A stretch of DNA of 64,000 nucleotides, from the NCBI RefSeq assembly GCF_003234445.2, contig NZ_CP126269.1:1860001-1924000 (forward strand). Reading direction: 5' to 3'. Under the pieces are notes generated by a model. That model saw only the letters and a list, made by a program, of their open reading frames with translations, was not told the DNA's origin and searched no databases. Shown here piece after piece: positions 19,107 through 28,415 of this stretch (position 1 is the first letter of the stretch; each line of letters opens with the position of its first letter). The position numbers and the translations under genes are program-made. Source of the DNA: Curtobacterium sp. MCLR17_036 (GTDB lineage: Bacteria; Actinomycetota; Actinomycetes; Actinomycetales; Microbacteriaceae).

Positions 19107-21431
19107 ATGACGGACACCCGCGAAGAGCCGTCCGCACCGAGCCGCCCCGGTTCCGCTCCGCGGCCCTCGAGTCCGATCGGGCCGAACACCACCGGCAACC
19201 TCGGGTCGCTCCGCTCCCTGCTGCCGCGCCTGTTCTCGCGCGCGCAGCCGGCCGGCGCGGTGGACACGCTCATCCGCACCGTCCGGTCGCACCACCCGAA
19301 GGCCGACGTCACGCTCATCGAGCGGGCGTACTCGGTGGCCGAGCGTGCGCACGACGGGCAGAAGCGCAAGTCGGGCGAGCCGTACATCACGCACCCCGTC
19401 GCCGTCGCCCAGATCCTCGCCGACCTCGGCATCGGCGCGATCACGATCGCCGCCGCACTGCTGCACGACACCGTCGAGGACACCGACTACCAGCTCGACC
19501 AGCTGCGCGTCGACTTCGGCGACGAGATCGCGATGCTCGTCGACGGCGTCACGAAGCTCGACAAGGTCAAGTACGGCGACAGCGCCCAGGCTGAGACCGT
19601 CCGCAAGATGGTGATCGCGATGTCGAAGGACATCCGCGTGCTCGTCATCAAGCTCGCCGACCGCCTGCACAACGCCCGCACCTGGGGCTTCGTCGAGTCC
19701 GCCTCGGCCACGCGCAAGGCGAAGGAGACGCTCGAGATCTACGCGCCCCTCGCGCACCGGCTCGGCATCCAGATGATCAAGCTGGAGCTCGAGGACCTGT
19801 CCTTCGCGGTCCTGCACCCGAAGCTCTACGTCGAGATCGACAGCCTGGTGAAGGAACGCCAGCCGAAGCGCGAGCAGTTCGTGCAGACCGTCATCGGCAC
19901 GCTCAAGAAGGACCTGAAGGCCGCGAAGATCCGCGGCGAGGTCATGGGCCGACCGAAGCAGTACTACTCGATCTACCAGAAGATGATCGTGCGCGGGCGC
20001 GAGTTCGAGGAGATCTACGACCTCGTGGGCATCCGGGTGCTCGTGCCGACCGTGCGCGACTGCTACGCGATGCTCGGGTCGGTGCACGCGCGCTGGACCC
20101 CGCTGCCCGGCCGCTTCAAGGACTACATCGCGACGCCGAAGTTCAACCTGTACCAGTCCCTGCACACCTCGGTGCTCGGGCCCCAGGGTCGCGCCGTCGA
20201 GATCCAGATCCGCACGCACGAGATGCACCAGCGCGCCGAGTTCGGTGTCGCCGCCCACTGGAAGTACAAGCAGCGTGCCGCCGGCCGTGACGTCGGAGCC
20301 TCGTCGACGACCGACGACCAGGACATGGCGTGGCTCGCCCACATCACGGACTGGCAGGCCGAGACGAGCGACCCGGGGGAGTTCCTCGACTCGCTCCGCT
20401 ACGAGATCGGTGCGAAGGAGACGTACGTCTTCACGCCGCAGGGCAAGGTCATCGGCCTGCCGTCCGGCGCCACCCCGGTCGACTTCGCGTACGCCGTGCA
20501 CACCGAGATCGGTCACCGCACGATGGGCGCGAAGGTGAACGGCCGGCTCGTGCCGCTCGAGAGCCAGCTGTCCAGCGGCGACGTCGTCGAGATCTTCACG
20601 TCGAAGAACCCGGACTCCGGCCCGAGCCAGGACTGGCTGCAGTTCGTCCGCAGCCCCCGGGCGCGGAACAAGATCAAGCAGTGGTTCACCAAGGAGCGCC
20701 GCGAAGAGGCGATCGAGCAGGGCCGCGACGCCATCGCCCGCGCGATGCGCAAGCAGAACCTGCCGCTCCAGCGCCTGATGAGCCAGGACACCATCGCCGA
20801 GATCGCCTCGTCGATGCGGTACGAGGACGTCTCCGCCCTGTACGCCGCGATAGGCGAGGGCCACGTGTCCACGCAGTCGGTGATCGAGAAGGTGCTCGGC
20901 AGCGTCCAGACCGAGACGGAGACCGACGAGACCGAGCTGTCGTTCCCGCGGCAGGTGACGAGCCGACAGCTCCGCACCAGCGACAGCGGCGTCCTCGTCC
21001 GTGGGGCGCCCGACATCCTGGTGAAGCTCGCCAAGTGCTGCACCCCGGTCCCCGGTGACCAGATCGTCGGGTTCATCACCCGCGGTCAGGGCGTCTCGGT
21101 GCACCAGTCGTCCTGCACCAACGTGAAGTCCCTGATGAACGAGCCCGACCGCATGATCGAGGTCGAGTGGGCGCCGTCGTCGAAGTCGGTGTTCCTGGTG
21201 CAGATCCAGATCGAGGCCCTCGACCGTTCCGGACTGCTCAGCGACGTCACCCGGGTGCTGACCGACCACCACGTGAACATCCTGTCCGCGACGGTCTCGA
21301 CGTCCTCGGACCGCCTGGCCCTCAGCCGCTTCGTGTTCGAGATGGGCGACACGATCCACCTCGATCGCGTGCTCAACGCCGTCCGGCGCATCGACGCCGT
21401 CTACGACGTCTACCGGGTCAGCGCCGGCTGA
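19107..21431 (+). CDS. rel: Bifunctional (p)ppGpp synthetase/hydrolase
   Basis: 774-residue long RSH enzyme that makes and degrades the stringent-response alarmone. Order: HD hydrolase domain with HDTVEDT (120-126), synthetase domain with the RGREFEEIYDLVGIRV and FNLYQSLHT motifs, TGS domain (YVFTPQGKVIGLPSGATPVDFAYAVHTEIGHRT), a CC-containing zinc-finger region (LAKCCTPVPGDQ) and a C-terminal ACT domain. The N-terminal 50 residues are disordered and Pro/Ser-rich. TAGTGT and a direct repeat GGATCGAGCTC (19060-19081) lie upstream. Its 3' end overlaps the convergent AbiEi-like gene by 14 bp. Confidence 0.97.
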   Translation: MTDTREEPSAPSRPGSAPRPSSPIGPNTTGNLGSLRSLLPRLFSRAQPAGAVDTLIRTVRSHHPKADVTLIERAYSVAERAHDGQKRKSGEPYITHPVAVAQILADLGIGAITIAAALLHDTVEDTDYQLDQLRVDFGDEIAMLVDGVTKLDKVKYGDSAQAETVRKMVIAMSKDIRVLVIKLADRLHNARTWGFVESASATRKAKETLEIYAPLAHRLGIQMIKLELEDLSFAVLHPKLYVEIDSLVKERQPKREQFVQTVIGTLKKDLKAAKIRGEVMGRPKQYYSIYQKMIVRGREFEEIYDLVGIRVLVPTVRDCYAMLGSVHARWTPLPGRFKDYIATPKFNLYQSLHTSVLGPQGRAVEIQIRTHEMHQRAEFGVAAHWKYKQRAAGRDVGASSTTDDQDMAWLAHITDWQAETSDPGEFLDSLRYEIGAKETYVFTPQGKVIGLPSGATPVDFAYAVHTEIGHRTMGAKVNGRLVPLESQLSSGDVVEIFTSKNPDSGPSQDWLQFVRSPRARNKIKQWFTKERREEAIEQGRDAIARAMRKQNLPLQRLMSQDTIAEIASSMRYEDVSALYAAIGEGHVSTQSVIEKVLGSVQTETETDETELSFPRQVTSRQLRTSDSGVLVRGAPDILVKLAKCCTPVPGDQIVGFITRGQGVSVHQSSCTNVKSLMNEPDRMIEVEWAPSSKSVFLVQIQIEALDRSGLLSDVTRVLTDHHVNILSATVSTSSDRLALSRFVFEMGDTIHLDRVLNAVRRIDAVYDVYRVSAG

Positions 21432-21993
21432 GCAGGTCCCGCAGGCGTCGCTCGGCCTGCCGGGCCATCGGGATCGTCCCGAGGCCGCGCAGCCGCGAGC
21501 GGAGCTCCTCCGCGGTCACGGCCCCGGTGGCGAGCATTCCGGCGACGGCGTCGGACCGTGGGCCCGACGGCGGTCCCGGTGTCCGGAGCAGGTCGAGGGC
21601 CGTGCGCGCTGGGGTCGTGACCGGCACGCGTTGCTCGCCCACGCGGACCACGTCGTCCTCGGGCAGCGTGACCTCGCGCAGCCGGACGGCCGGACCGGCG
21701 GTCAGCCGCACCCGCGGTGAGACGCTCGCGTCCATCGGGTCGGGCGGGCGTGACGACGCTCCCCAGATCCAGGCGGCCGTCCGTCCGGCGGCGGTCATCC
21801 GCGGGTCGCGGAGCACCCACGCAGCCGCCTCGGCCCGCAGCGACGGGTCCTGCGGCGTGGCGGGGGATGCCCAGCACGGTCCGACCGCGACGAGCTCACC
21901 GGCGAGGACGGCACCGCGGAGTTCGGCTTCCGGCCAGTCGTCCGTGGTGACGAGTCGGGACCGGGGCACCCCGTCATCCTGCCCGACCCACAC
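21418..21993 (-). CDS. AbiEi-like / hypothetical protein
   Basis: 191 residues. The pattern GRTAAWIWG, then VRLREVTLPEDDVVRVGEQRVPVTTPARTALDLLR, resembles the C-terminal domain of type IV AbiEi antitoxin-family proteins widespread in Microbacteriaceae. No AbiEii nucleotidyltransferase partner is adjacent, so a working toxin-antitoxin pair is not supported. The C-terminal 50 residues are Arg/Leu-rich. It is convergent with rel and overlaps its 3' end by 14 bp. Function unknown. Confidence 0.65.
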   Translation of the reverse strand: MWVGQDDGVPRSRLVTTDDWPEAELRGAVLAGELVAVGPCWASPATPQDPSLRAEAAAWVLRDPRMTAAGRTAAWIWGASSRPPDPMDASVSPRVRLTAGPAVRLREVTLPEDDVVRVGEQRVPVTTPARTALDLLRTPGPPSGPRSDAVAGMLATGAVTAEELRSRLRGLGTIPMARQAERRLRDLLSRR

Positions 21994-22047
21994 GACGGCG
22001 TCCGCCCCCTGTGGAGAGCAGACCGACCGGGCGAAGGGCGTCGGCCG

Positions 22048-23001
22048 TCAGCGCAGGACGTCGGCCCGGTGCACGAGGGCGGCGGCGCCGATGAGCGGGC
22101 CGTCCTGCGACAGGGCGGTCGGCACGATCCGCACCTTGGTGACGAACCCGAACTCGACGCGCTCGGCCACGGCCTGGCGGGCGTACTCGAACAGGTCCGG
22201 CGTGACGTGCGAGAAGCCGCCGCCGATCGCGACCACCTCGAGGTCGACCAGGCTCGTGGCGGCCGCGATCGCCTGCCCGAGGGCGCGGCCGCTCCGGCGC
22301 ACCGCCGCGACCGCGATCTCGTCGCCCGCGGCGTAGGCGGCCGAGAGCTCCTCGCCGGTCGTGCCGGTGAAGCCCTGCCGGCGCGCCCAGGCGACGGTCT
22401 TCGGGCCGCTGGCGATCGCCTCGAGGCAGCCGGTGCCGCCGCAGGCGCAGGGGTCGTCGTACCCACCGCACTCGACGTGGCCGATGTGCCCGGCGTTCCC
22501 GGTGGGACCGCTGACGGTGCGGCCGTGCAGGATCAGGCCGCCGCCGACGCCCGTCGAGACGATCATGCCCATCACGTGGTCCGAGCCCTGCGCGGCACCG
22601 ACCCAGTGCTCGGCGAGCGTGATCGCCAGGCCGTCCATGCGCAGCGTCACCGGGACGCCGGCGGGCACGAGAGCGGCGATGCGGTCGCGGAGCGGGTGAC
22701 CGCGCCACACCGGCATGTTGAGCGGTGAGACGAGCCCGTGCTCCTCGTCGACCGGGCCGGCGGACCCGATGCCGACACCGACGAGCGTCGCGTCGGCGGG
22801 CAGGGTCGCGAGGGCGGCGGTCACGACCTCGTCGACCGCGGCCTGCAGCTCGTCGGACGTCCGCTCCGGGCCCGTCGGGCTGCGGAAGCGGGTGGCCGGC
22901 AGCACGACGCCCTGGTCGGTGACGAGCGCCGCCTCGACCTTCGTCCCGCCGAGGTCGACGGCGAGGGCCAGGGTGGTGGACAGGGGTGCGGTGCTGGACA
23001 T
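22048..23001 (-). CDS. ROK-family sugar kinase (glucokinase-like)
   Basis: 317 residues. The N-terminal ATP loop DLGGTKVEAAL (16-26) and the zinc site H175...CGGYDDPCACGGTGCLEA (178-195) place it in the ROK family, kinases rather than repressors because no N-terminal helix-turn-helix is present. The usual NDAN catalytic segment reads MDGL here, with the aspartate (D123) kept but both asparagines replaced. Probable substrate is glucose or an amino sugar. ATG at 23001 is the start; the long upstream frame extension is not coding. It may share a transcript with deoC upstream (121-bp gap). Confidence 0.85.
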   Translation of the reverse strand: MSSTAPLSTTLALAVDLGGTKVEAALVTDQGVVLPATRFRSPTGPERTSDELQAAVDEVVTAALATLPADATLVGVGIGSAGPVDEEHGLVSPLNMPVWRGHPLRDRIAALVPAGVPVTLRMDGLAITLAEHWVGAAQGSDHVMGMIVSTGVGGGLILHGRTVSGPTGNAGHIGHVECGGYDDPCACGGTGCLEAIASGPKTVAWARRQGFTGTTGEELSAAYAAGDEIAVAAVRRSGRALGQAIAAATSLVDLEVVAIGGGFSHVTPDLFEYARQAVAERVEFGFVTKVRIVPTALSQDGPLIGAAALVHRADVLR

Positions 23002-23122
23002 GCGCGCTCCGATGCGGCGGTCTGGAGGCCCGGTGCGGCCTGGGGACGCGGCGTCGCGTCCGGCGGTCACCGGCCTGGTGCGGGGATGGGTCGGGTCGTG
23101 CGGGTCGGGTGCTGTTCGCCGG

Positions 23123-23854
23123 TCAGTACGACGAGGTGTCGTCGCCGAGCGACGACGCGGCACCGGTCTCGACGCGGTGGGCGACCTCGTCGAGGATGCG
23201 GGCCGAGGCGCTCGTGCCGATGCGGTCCGCACCGGCCTGCACCATCTCGAGCAGGGTGTCGAGGCCGCGGACGCCGCCCGAGGCCTTCACGCCGGTGTCG
23301 GCGCCGACGGTGTGCCGCATGAGGGCGATGTGCTCGGCGGTCGCGCCGCCACCGGCGAAGCCGGTCGAGGTCTTCACGAAGGCGGCGCCGGCGGACTGCG
23401 CGGCACGCGATGCCGCGACGATCTCGTCGTCGGTGAGGAACGCGGTCTCGAGGATGACCTTGACCACGGTGGAGCCGGCGGCGTCGACGACCGCGCGGAC
23501 GTCGCGCTCGACCCGCTCCCAGTCACCCGACTTCGCCGCGCCGATGTTCTGCACCATGTCGAGTTCGAAGGCGCCGTCGGCCAGGGCCTGCAGCGACTCG
23601 GCGACCTTCGCCTCGGTCGAGGTGGTGCCGTGCGGGAAGCCGATCACGGTGCCGACGCCGACGCCGGTGCCCTGCAGTCGGGCGACCGCGTGGGTGACGT
23701 CGCTCGGGCGCACGCACACGCTGAAGACCCGGTACGCGGCGGCTTCGTCGAGCTGGGCGTCGACGTCCGAGCGGGTGAGCTCCGGCTTGAGGATCGCGTG
23801 GTCGATGAGGCCGCGGACGGCGTCGGTCGTGACGGGGAAGGCTGCGTTGTCCAC
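23123..23854 (-). CDS. deoC: Deoxyribose-phosphate aldolase
   Basis: 243-residue class I aldolase that splits 2-deoxyribose 5-phosphate into acetaldehyde and glyceraldehyde 3-phosphate in nucleoside catabolism. Catalytic residues are visible by position: D99 (ELDMV), Schiff-base K161 (FVKTSTGF) and K190 (GVKASGGVR). The GTG start at 23854 lies 43 bp from the divergent NAD-binding gene. No other deo gene is nearby. Confidence 0.95.
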   Translation of the reverse strand: MDNAAFPVTTDAVRGLIDHAILKPELTRSDVDAQLDEAAAYRVFSVCVRPSDVTHAVARLQGTGVGVGTVIGFPHGTTSTEAKVAESLQALADGAFELDMVQNIGAAKSGDWERVERDVRAVVDAAGSTVVKVILETAFLTDDEIVAASRAAQSAGAAFVKTSTGFAGGGATAEHIALMRHTVGADTGVKASGGVRGLDTLLEMVQAGADRIGTSASARILDEVAHRVETGAASSLGDDTSSY

Positions 23855-23897
23855 CGGGCAATCCTAGCCGTCAGGCACACCGCGTAGCGTGCGGTCC

Positions 23898-25430
23898 ATG
23901 CAGGTCCTCGTCACCGGTGCCACCGGCTACATCGGCGGTCGTCTCGTCCCCCGTCTCCTCGAGGCCGGACACGCCGTGCGCGTGTTCGTCCGCAACCCGC
24001 GCAAGCTCCAGGACGTCCCGTGGAGGGGCGACGTCGACGTCGCCGAGGGCGACCTCCAGGACGCCGAGGCGGTGCGCGCCGCCGTCGACGGTGTCGAGGC
24101 GGTGTACTACCTCGCCCACGCGATGGGCGCCGACGGCGACTTCGAGGCCGCCGAGCGCGAGGCCGCCGAGACCATGGCGCACGAGGCGAAGGCCGCCGGC
24201 GTCAGCCGCTTCGTCTACCTCGGCGGGCTGCACCCGGACGGCGAACTGTCGAAGCACCTGCGCAGCCGCAAGGAGGTCGGTGACATCCTGCTCGGCTCCG
24301 GCGTCCCGACGGTGGCGTACCAGGCCGGCGTCGTCATCGGCTCCGGCAGCACGTCGTTCGAGATGATCCGACACCTCACCGACGTCCTGCCCTGGATGCC
24401 GGCACCGCGGTGGGTCCGCAACCGGATCCAACCGATCGCCGTCCGCGACGTCCTGTACTACCTGGTCGCGGCCCTCGACGTGCCGGCTGACACGAACCGC
24501 ACCTTCGACATCGGCGGCCCGGACGTGCTCCGGTACGGCCAGATGCTCAACGGCTACGCGGTCGAGGCGAAGCTGCCGCAGCGCCCGATCACGGTGCTGC
24601 CCGTGCTCACCCCGCGCCTCGCCGCGCACTGGTTCAACGTGGTGACACCGATCCCGCGCAAGCTCGCGACACCCATCATCGAGTCGCTGCAGTTCGAGTG
24701 CGTCCAGCGCGAGCACGACATCGACGACGTCGTGCCGCAGCCCGAGGGCGGGCTCACCTCGTACCGCGGGGCCGTGCGCCTGGCGCTCAACAAGATGCGG
24801 TCGGGCCAGGTCGAGACGAGCTGGCGGAGCGCGACGCTCTCGAGCGCCTCGGCCGACCCGATGCCGAGCGACCCCGACTGGGCGGGTCACACCGTCTACG
24901 TCGACGACCGGAAGCGGCACTCGAACGCATCGGCGGCCGACGTCTGGCGCGTCGTCGAGTCGATCGGCGGCGAGAACGGCTGGTACTCGTTCCCGCTCGC
25001 CTGGGTGGCGCGCGGCTGGATGGACAAGGTCGCCGGCGGCGTCGGCCTGAGCCGTGGTCGTCGCGACCAGCAGCGGCTCGAGCAGGGCGATGCGCTCGAC
25101 TGGTGGCGCGTCGAACGCCTGGAGCGTGGGCACTACCTGCGGCTCCGCGCCGAGTTCAAGTCGCCGGGTCGCGCGTGGCTCGAGATGACCGTCACCCCGA
25201 CGCCGGACGGGGGCAGCGACTACCACCAGCGGGCGATCTACTTCCCGCAGGGGCTCGCCGGGCGCCTGTACTGGTACGGCATCCTGCCCTTCCACGGCAT
25301 CATCTTCCCGGGCATGGTCGAGCGCATCACCGCGGCCGCCGAGCGGGAGTCCGACAACACCGAGTCGACGCAGCGCAACCGGACCCAGCACAATGGGACC
25401 CCTGAGCCGGCGCACGAGGAGGCAGCATGA
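23898..25430 (+). CDS. NAD(P)-binding Rossmann protein with C-terminal DUF2867-type domain
   Basis: 510 residues. N-terminal atypical SDR (NmrA-like) with VTGATGYIGGRLV (5-17); residues 320-490 form a second domain of the DUF2867/SRPBCC-like type (VWRVVESIGGENGWYSFPLAWVARGWMDK..., ending HGIIFPGMVERI). This two-domain layout is common in actinobacteria, and the substrate is unknown. ATG at 23898 lies nine bases after TAGCGT (23884-23889), so the message is probably leaderless. It overlaps the SGNH hydrolase gene by 4 nt (ATGA). Confidence 0.85.
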   Translation: MQVLVTGATGYIGGRLVPRLLEAGHAVRVFVRNPRKLQDVPWRGDVDVAEGDLQDAEAVRAAVDGVEAVYYLAHAMGADGDFEAAEREAAETMAHEAKAAGVSRFVYLGGLHPDGELSKHLRSRKEVGDILLGSGVPTVAYQAGVVIGSGSTSFEMIRHLTDVLPWMPAPRWVRNRIQPIAVRDVLYYLVAALDVPADTNRTFDIGGPDVLRYGQMLNGYAVEAKLPQRPITVLPVLTPRLAAHWFNVVTPIPRKLATPIIESLQFECVQREHDIDDVVPQPEGGLTSYRGAVRLALNKMRSGQVETSWRSATLSSASADPMPSDPDWAGHTVYVDDRKRHSNASAADVWRVVESIGGENGWYSFPLAWVARGWMDKVAGGVGLSRGRRDQQRLEQGDALDWWRVERLERGHYLRLRAEFKSPGRAWLEMTVTPTPDGGSDYHQRAIYFPQGLAGRLYWYGILPFHGIIFPGMVERITAAAERESDNTESTQRNRTQHNGTPEPAHEEAA

Positions 25431-26011
25431 CCGACGACCGCAGCCCCGTCCTCTTCCTGGGGGACAGCATCACCGAACAGGGCGCGTGGGACACGTGGCT
25501 CCCCGACGAGCACACCCTGAACCAGGGGATCGGCGGCGACACGACCGACGGGGTGCTCGGACGCCTCGACGCCGTGGTCGCCGAGCAGCCCGAGGTGATC
25601 GTGCTGCTCATCGGCACGAACGACTTCGGCAACCACCGGGCGAGCGCCGAGCACGTCGTCCGCAACGTCGAGACGATCCTCGTCACCCTGCGCCGCGAAC
25701 TGCCCGGGGTGCGGCTGCTGCTCGTGTCGATCCTGCCCCGGCAGGCCGACCACGCCGCGAAGATCGAGGAGGCGAACCGGCACCTCCGGCAGTTCGTCGC
25801 CACGTGCCACGCGCAGTACCTCGACGCGTGGCCGGCACTGGCCGACGGCGACCGGCTCGACGAACGCTTCACCGACGACGGCCTGCACCTGACCGAGGAG
25901 GGCTACCGCGCGTACGTGGCCGAGCTCGTCCCCGCGCTCGAACGGGTCCGCGGCCTGCCGCCGATGTCCCGCTCGATCCAGGCGATCGACCTCGGCGAGG
26001 ACGCCGACTGA
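25427..26011 (+). CDS. SGNH/GDSL hydrolase
   Basis: 194 residues, cytoplasmic (no signal peptide). SGNH blocks are all present: FLGDSIT with nucleophile S14, Gly in GIGGDT, GTNDFG with N65, and the DDGLH block with the catalytic Asp/His near 155. It is an esterase, lipase or carbohydrate deacetylase of unknown substrate. Located between an NAD-binding protein and a small membrane protein, overlapping both (ATGA, TGATG), so the three form one operon. Confidence 0.88.
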   Translation: MTDDRSPVLFLGDSITEQGAWDTWLPDEHTLNQGIGGDTTDGVLGRLDAVVAEQPEVIVLLIGTNDFGNHRASAEHVVRNVETILVTLRRELPGVRLLLVSILPRQADHAAKIEEANRHLRQFVATCHAQYLDAWPALADGDRLDERFTDDGLHLTEEGYRAYVAELVPALERVRGLPPMSRSIQAIDLGEDAD

Positions 26012-26442
26012 TGGCCGCACGGAAGGGGCGACCCCCGGTGGGGTCGTCCCAGACCGGCGTGCCCACCCGGGCCGCCCCGGCGGCACGCACGACGGCCGCC
26101 CGCGAGACGCCGGGGTTCACCCGCCCCGCACTCGCTCCGTCGATGATCGCCGCCGTCGTGCTGCTGGCGTGCGTCGCGATCGTGGACTCGTCGGGCTTCG
26201 TCTTCGCCCGGTGGGGCGTGACCGTGCTCGCGCTCATCGTGCTCGTCTTCGCCGTCCGCGGGCGGACCTGGTGGGCCGCCGTGCTCATGGCGGCCGTCGC
26301 GGTCTGCTGGAACCCGTTGGTCACCGTGCCGATCCCCGGCGAGGTCTGGGCGGCGCTGCAGCTCGTGGCGGCCGCGCTCTTCGTGGTGGTCGGCCTCGTC
26401 GTGAAGGTGCCCCGCGAGGCGGACGCACCCCGGGCCTCCTGA
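26011..26442 (+). CDS. Small membrane protein, DUF6804-like
   Basis: 143 residues with a disordered basic N-terminus (about 40 residues) followed by three or four hydrophobic helices (SMIAAVVLLACVAIVDSSGF, WGVTVLALIVLVFAVRG, WWAAVLMAAVAVCWNPLVTV, VWAALQLVAAALFVVVGLVV). The WNP...P pattern is like that of DUF6804 proteins, a tentative match. The ATG overlaps the stop of the SGNH hydrolase gene. No function is known. Confidence 0.7.
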   Translation: MAARKGRPPVGSSQTGVPTRAAPAARTTAARETPGFTRPALAPSMIAAVVLLACVAIVDSSGFVFARWGVTVLALIVLVFAVRGRTWWAAVLMAAVAVCWNPLVTVPIPGEVWAALQLVAAALFVVVGLVVKVPREADAPRAS

Positions 26443-26534
26443 CCGTCGCTCTGCCGCGTGCGGCACCGGGGTCCGCCGGACGGTAGGATCGGTCAGTCGG
26501 GTGCAGGACCCGGCACCGCACCCGAAGGGCATGG

Positions 26535-28088
26535 ATGAACGACGAGACCGAGCCGGTGACCGAGAGTCCTCTGCTGACCCCTCGACCGTCCTCCGGCGGT
26601 CTCGACCGATCCGACGTCGTGGTCCGCAAGGGCCGTCTGACGTTGCTCAACGGACACCTGACGCCGCAGCAGTCGATGATCGAGGACCTGCTGTTCCTCG
26701 ACGACGCACTCACCGCCGGTGACGTCGACCACCTGCTCATCCGCGGCAACGACCAGCGGCCCGTCATCGCGATCGACGAACGCGACCGCCAGCGAGCCGA
26801 GAGCGCCGTGATGGCCGCGGCCGTCAACGAACCGTTCTACGCGAAGCCCCCGGGCGAGCCCGCCGTGCTCGTGACCGACGACGGCCTCGGCCACGTCGAC
26901 GAGCCGGTCCTGCGGGTCTTCCGGCCCCGCCTCGAGCCGCTCGGCCGCCTGCGCTACGGCGCGGAGACCAGCGTCCAGCTCGAGTTCTGGCGCGTCACCG
27001 ACACCGAGGTCCTGGCGCCCGTCGAGAACGCCCTGATGCGTCGCAGCCTGCCGATCGACGAGTTCGTGCTCGTCGACATCGAGCGCTACGGCCGCACCTG
27101 GCGCACCGTCGAGCACATGTTCGACGACCACGTGTCGGACATCCGGTTCCCGATCGACATCGTCTTCTCGTGGGTGGACGGCAACGCGATCGAGTACCAG
27201 CGCGCCCGGCAGGCCGCCCAGTCGACCGCGGTGCTCGGTGAGGGCGACGACGCCCCCGCCCGGTTCCGGCAGATCGACGAGCTGAAGTACGCGCTCCGCT
27301 CGGTGCACACGTTCGCGCCGTGGATCCGCCAGATCTACATCGCCACGGACTCGCCGGCGCCGCACTGGCTGGCCGACCACCCCAAGGTGCGCATCGTCCG
27401 GAGCGAGGAGTTCTTCGCCGACCCCTCGGTCCTGCCGACGCACAACTCGCAGGCCGTCGAGTCGCAGCTGCACCACATCCCGGGCATCAGCGAGCACTTC
27501 ATCTACTCGAACGACGACATGTTCTTCGGACGGCTCGTCGACCCGTCGGTGTTCTTCAGCCCGGGCTCCGTGACGAAGTTCATCCTCGCCGACACCCGCA
27601 TCGGGCTCGGGTCGAACCACCCGGCACGGAGCGGCTTCGAGAACTCGGCCCGCGTGAACCGACGACTCCTGCAGCAGCGCTTCGGTGCAGTGACGACGCG
27701 GCACCTCGAGCACGCGCCGACGCCCCTGCGCTCGTCGATCATGACCGAGATGGAGCACGAGTTCGCCGACGAGTTCCGCGCCACGGCCGCCTCGCGGTTC
27801 CGGGCAGCGGACAACATCTCGGTGACGAACTCGCTGTACCACTACTACGCCCTGCTCACCGGGCGGGCGATCGTGCAGGAGAACGCACCGGTCAAGTACA
27901 TCGACACGACGATGCAGTCCGGCCTGCGCACCCTGGACGAGCTGCTCAAGAAGCGGAACGTCGACTTCTTCTGCCTGAACGACGGCAGCTTCCCCGAGGT
28001 CAGCGACGAGGAGCGGACGCAGCGCGTCACGGACTTCCTGGAGCGGTACTTCCCCTTCCCGGCGCCGTGGGAGCGCGACAGCGCGTAG
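26535..28088 (+). CDS. Stealth-family sugar-phosphate transferase
   Basis: 517 residues. The Stealth conserved regions are in order: CR1 IDIVFSWVDG (207-216), CR2 FRQIDELKYALRSVHTFAPWIRQIYI (near 240), CR3 with PGISEHFIYSNDDMFFGR (near 318) and CR4 toward the end (KRNVDFFCLNDG). Stealth enzymes transfer hexose-1-phosphate units into capsular or cell-wall polymers (for example GlcNAc-phosphotransferases). The N-terminal 200 residues are extra. No transporter or other polysaccharide gene is near, so it stands alone. TAGGAT near 26485 and GAAGGG before the ATG act as promoter and ribosome site. Confidence 0.9.
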   Translation: MNDETEPVTESPLLTPRPSSGGLDRSDVVVRKGRLTLLNGHLTPQQSMIEDLLFLDDALTAGDVDHLLIRGNDQRPVIAIDERDRQRAESAVMAAAVNEPFYAKPPGEPAVLVTDDGLGHVDEPVLRVFRPRLEPLGRLRYGAETSVQLEFWRVTDTEVLAPVENALMRRSLPIDEFVLVDIERYGRTWRTVEHMFDDHVSDIRFPIDIVFSWVDGNAIEYQRARQAAQSTAVLGEGDDAPARFRQIDELKYALRSVHTFAPWIRQIYIATDSPAPHWLADHPKVRIVRSEEFFADPSVLPTHNSQAVESQLHHIPGISEHFIYSNDDMFFGRLVDPSVFFSPGSVTKFILADTRIGLGSNHPARSGFENSARVNRRLLQQRFGAVTTRHLEHAPTPLRSSIMTEMEHEFADEFRATAASRFRAADNISVTNSLYHYYALLTGRAIVQENAPVKYIDTTMQSGLRTLDELLKKRNVDFFCLNDGSFPEVSDEERTQRVTDFLERYFPFPAPWERDSA

Positions 28089-28214
28089 GACGCGTCAGCG
28101 CGTAAGACGCGTCAGCGCGTGGGACGGCGCCAGCGTCCTGCTGGAAGGCCCGTGGCAGGGTCCCCTCGAGCCTCCCATCCGCCCTGCCGCCGGGTGCGCG
28201 GCCGCCGAGTGAGC

Positions 28215-28253
28215 AGCAGACGTCGGGTCCGCACACCGGATCCGACGTCTGCT
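28215..28253. terminator. Hairpin after the Stealth gene
   Basis: Arms 28215-28231 and 28237-28253 form a 17-bp stem with one G/T pair and a 5-nt loop. It could terminate the Stealth transcript. Confidence 0.55.
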
Positions 28254-28347
28254 TCTCAGTGGAGCCTGACGACCTACCGGTGCACGGGCGAGCCAGCGAG
28301 CCCGGCGCCGGAGCCCAGGCTCGCGCTCTGCGCGCTGACGACCTCCC

Positions 28348-28381
28348 GGGAGGCCCGTGGCGGACCCGCCACGCGCCTCCC
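28348..28381. repeat. GGGAGGC...GCCTCCC hairpin
   Basis: GGGAGGCCCGTGGCGG (28348-28363) pairs with 28366-28381 with one mismatch. The same 16-mer occurs in the perfect palindrome at 42951-42994, so this is a recurrent terminator-like element. Confidence 0.55.
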
Positions 28382-28415
28382 GTCCGCACGCCCTCACGCA
28401 CGCCCTCACCCTTGG

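Noticed and set aside
18549..21359. 936-residue minus-strand frame opposite rel
   Set aside because: It mirrors the codon pattern of rel (high G/C third positions create open antisense frames). The rel domains on + are unmistakable.
21418..21993. Complete type IV toxin-antitoxin module
   Set aside because: Only an AbiEi-like partner is present; no nucleotidyltransferase toxin lies on either side.
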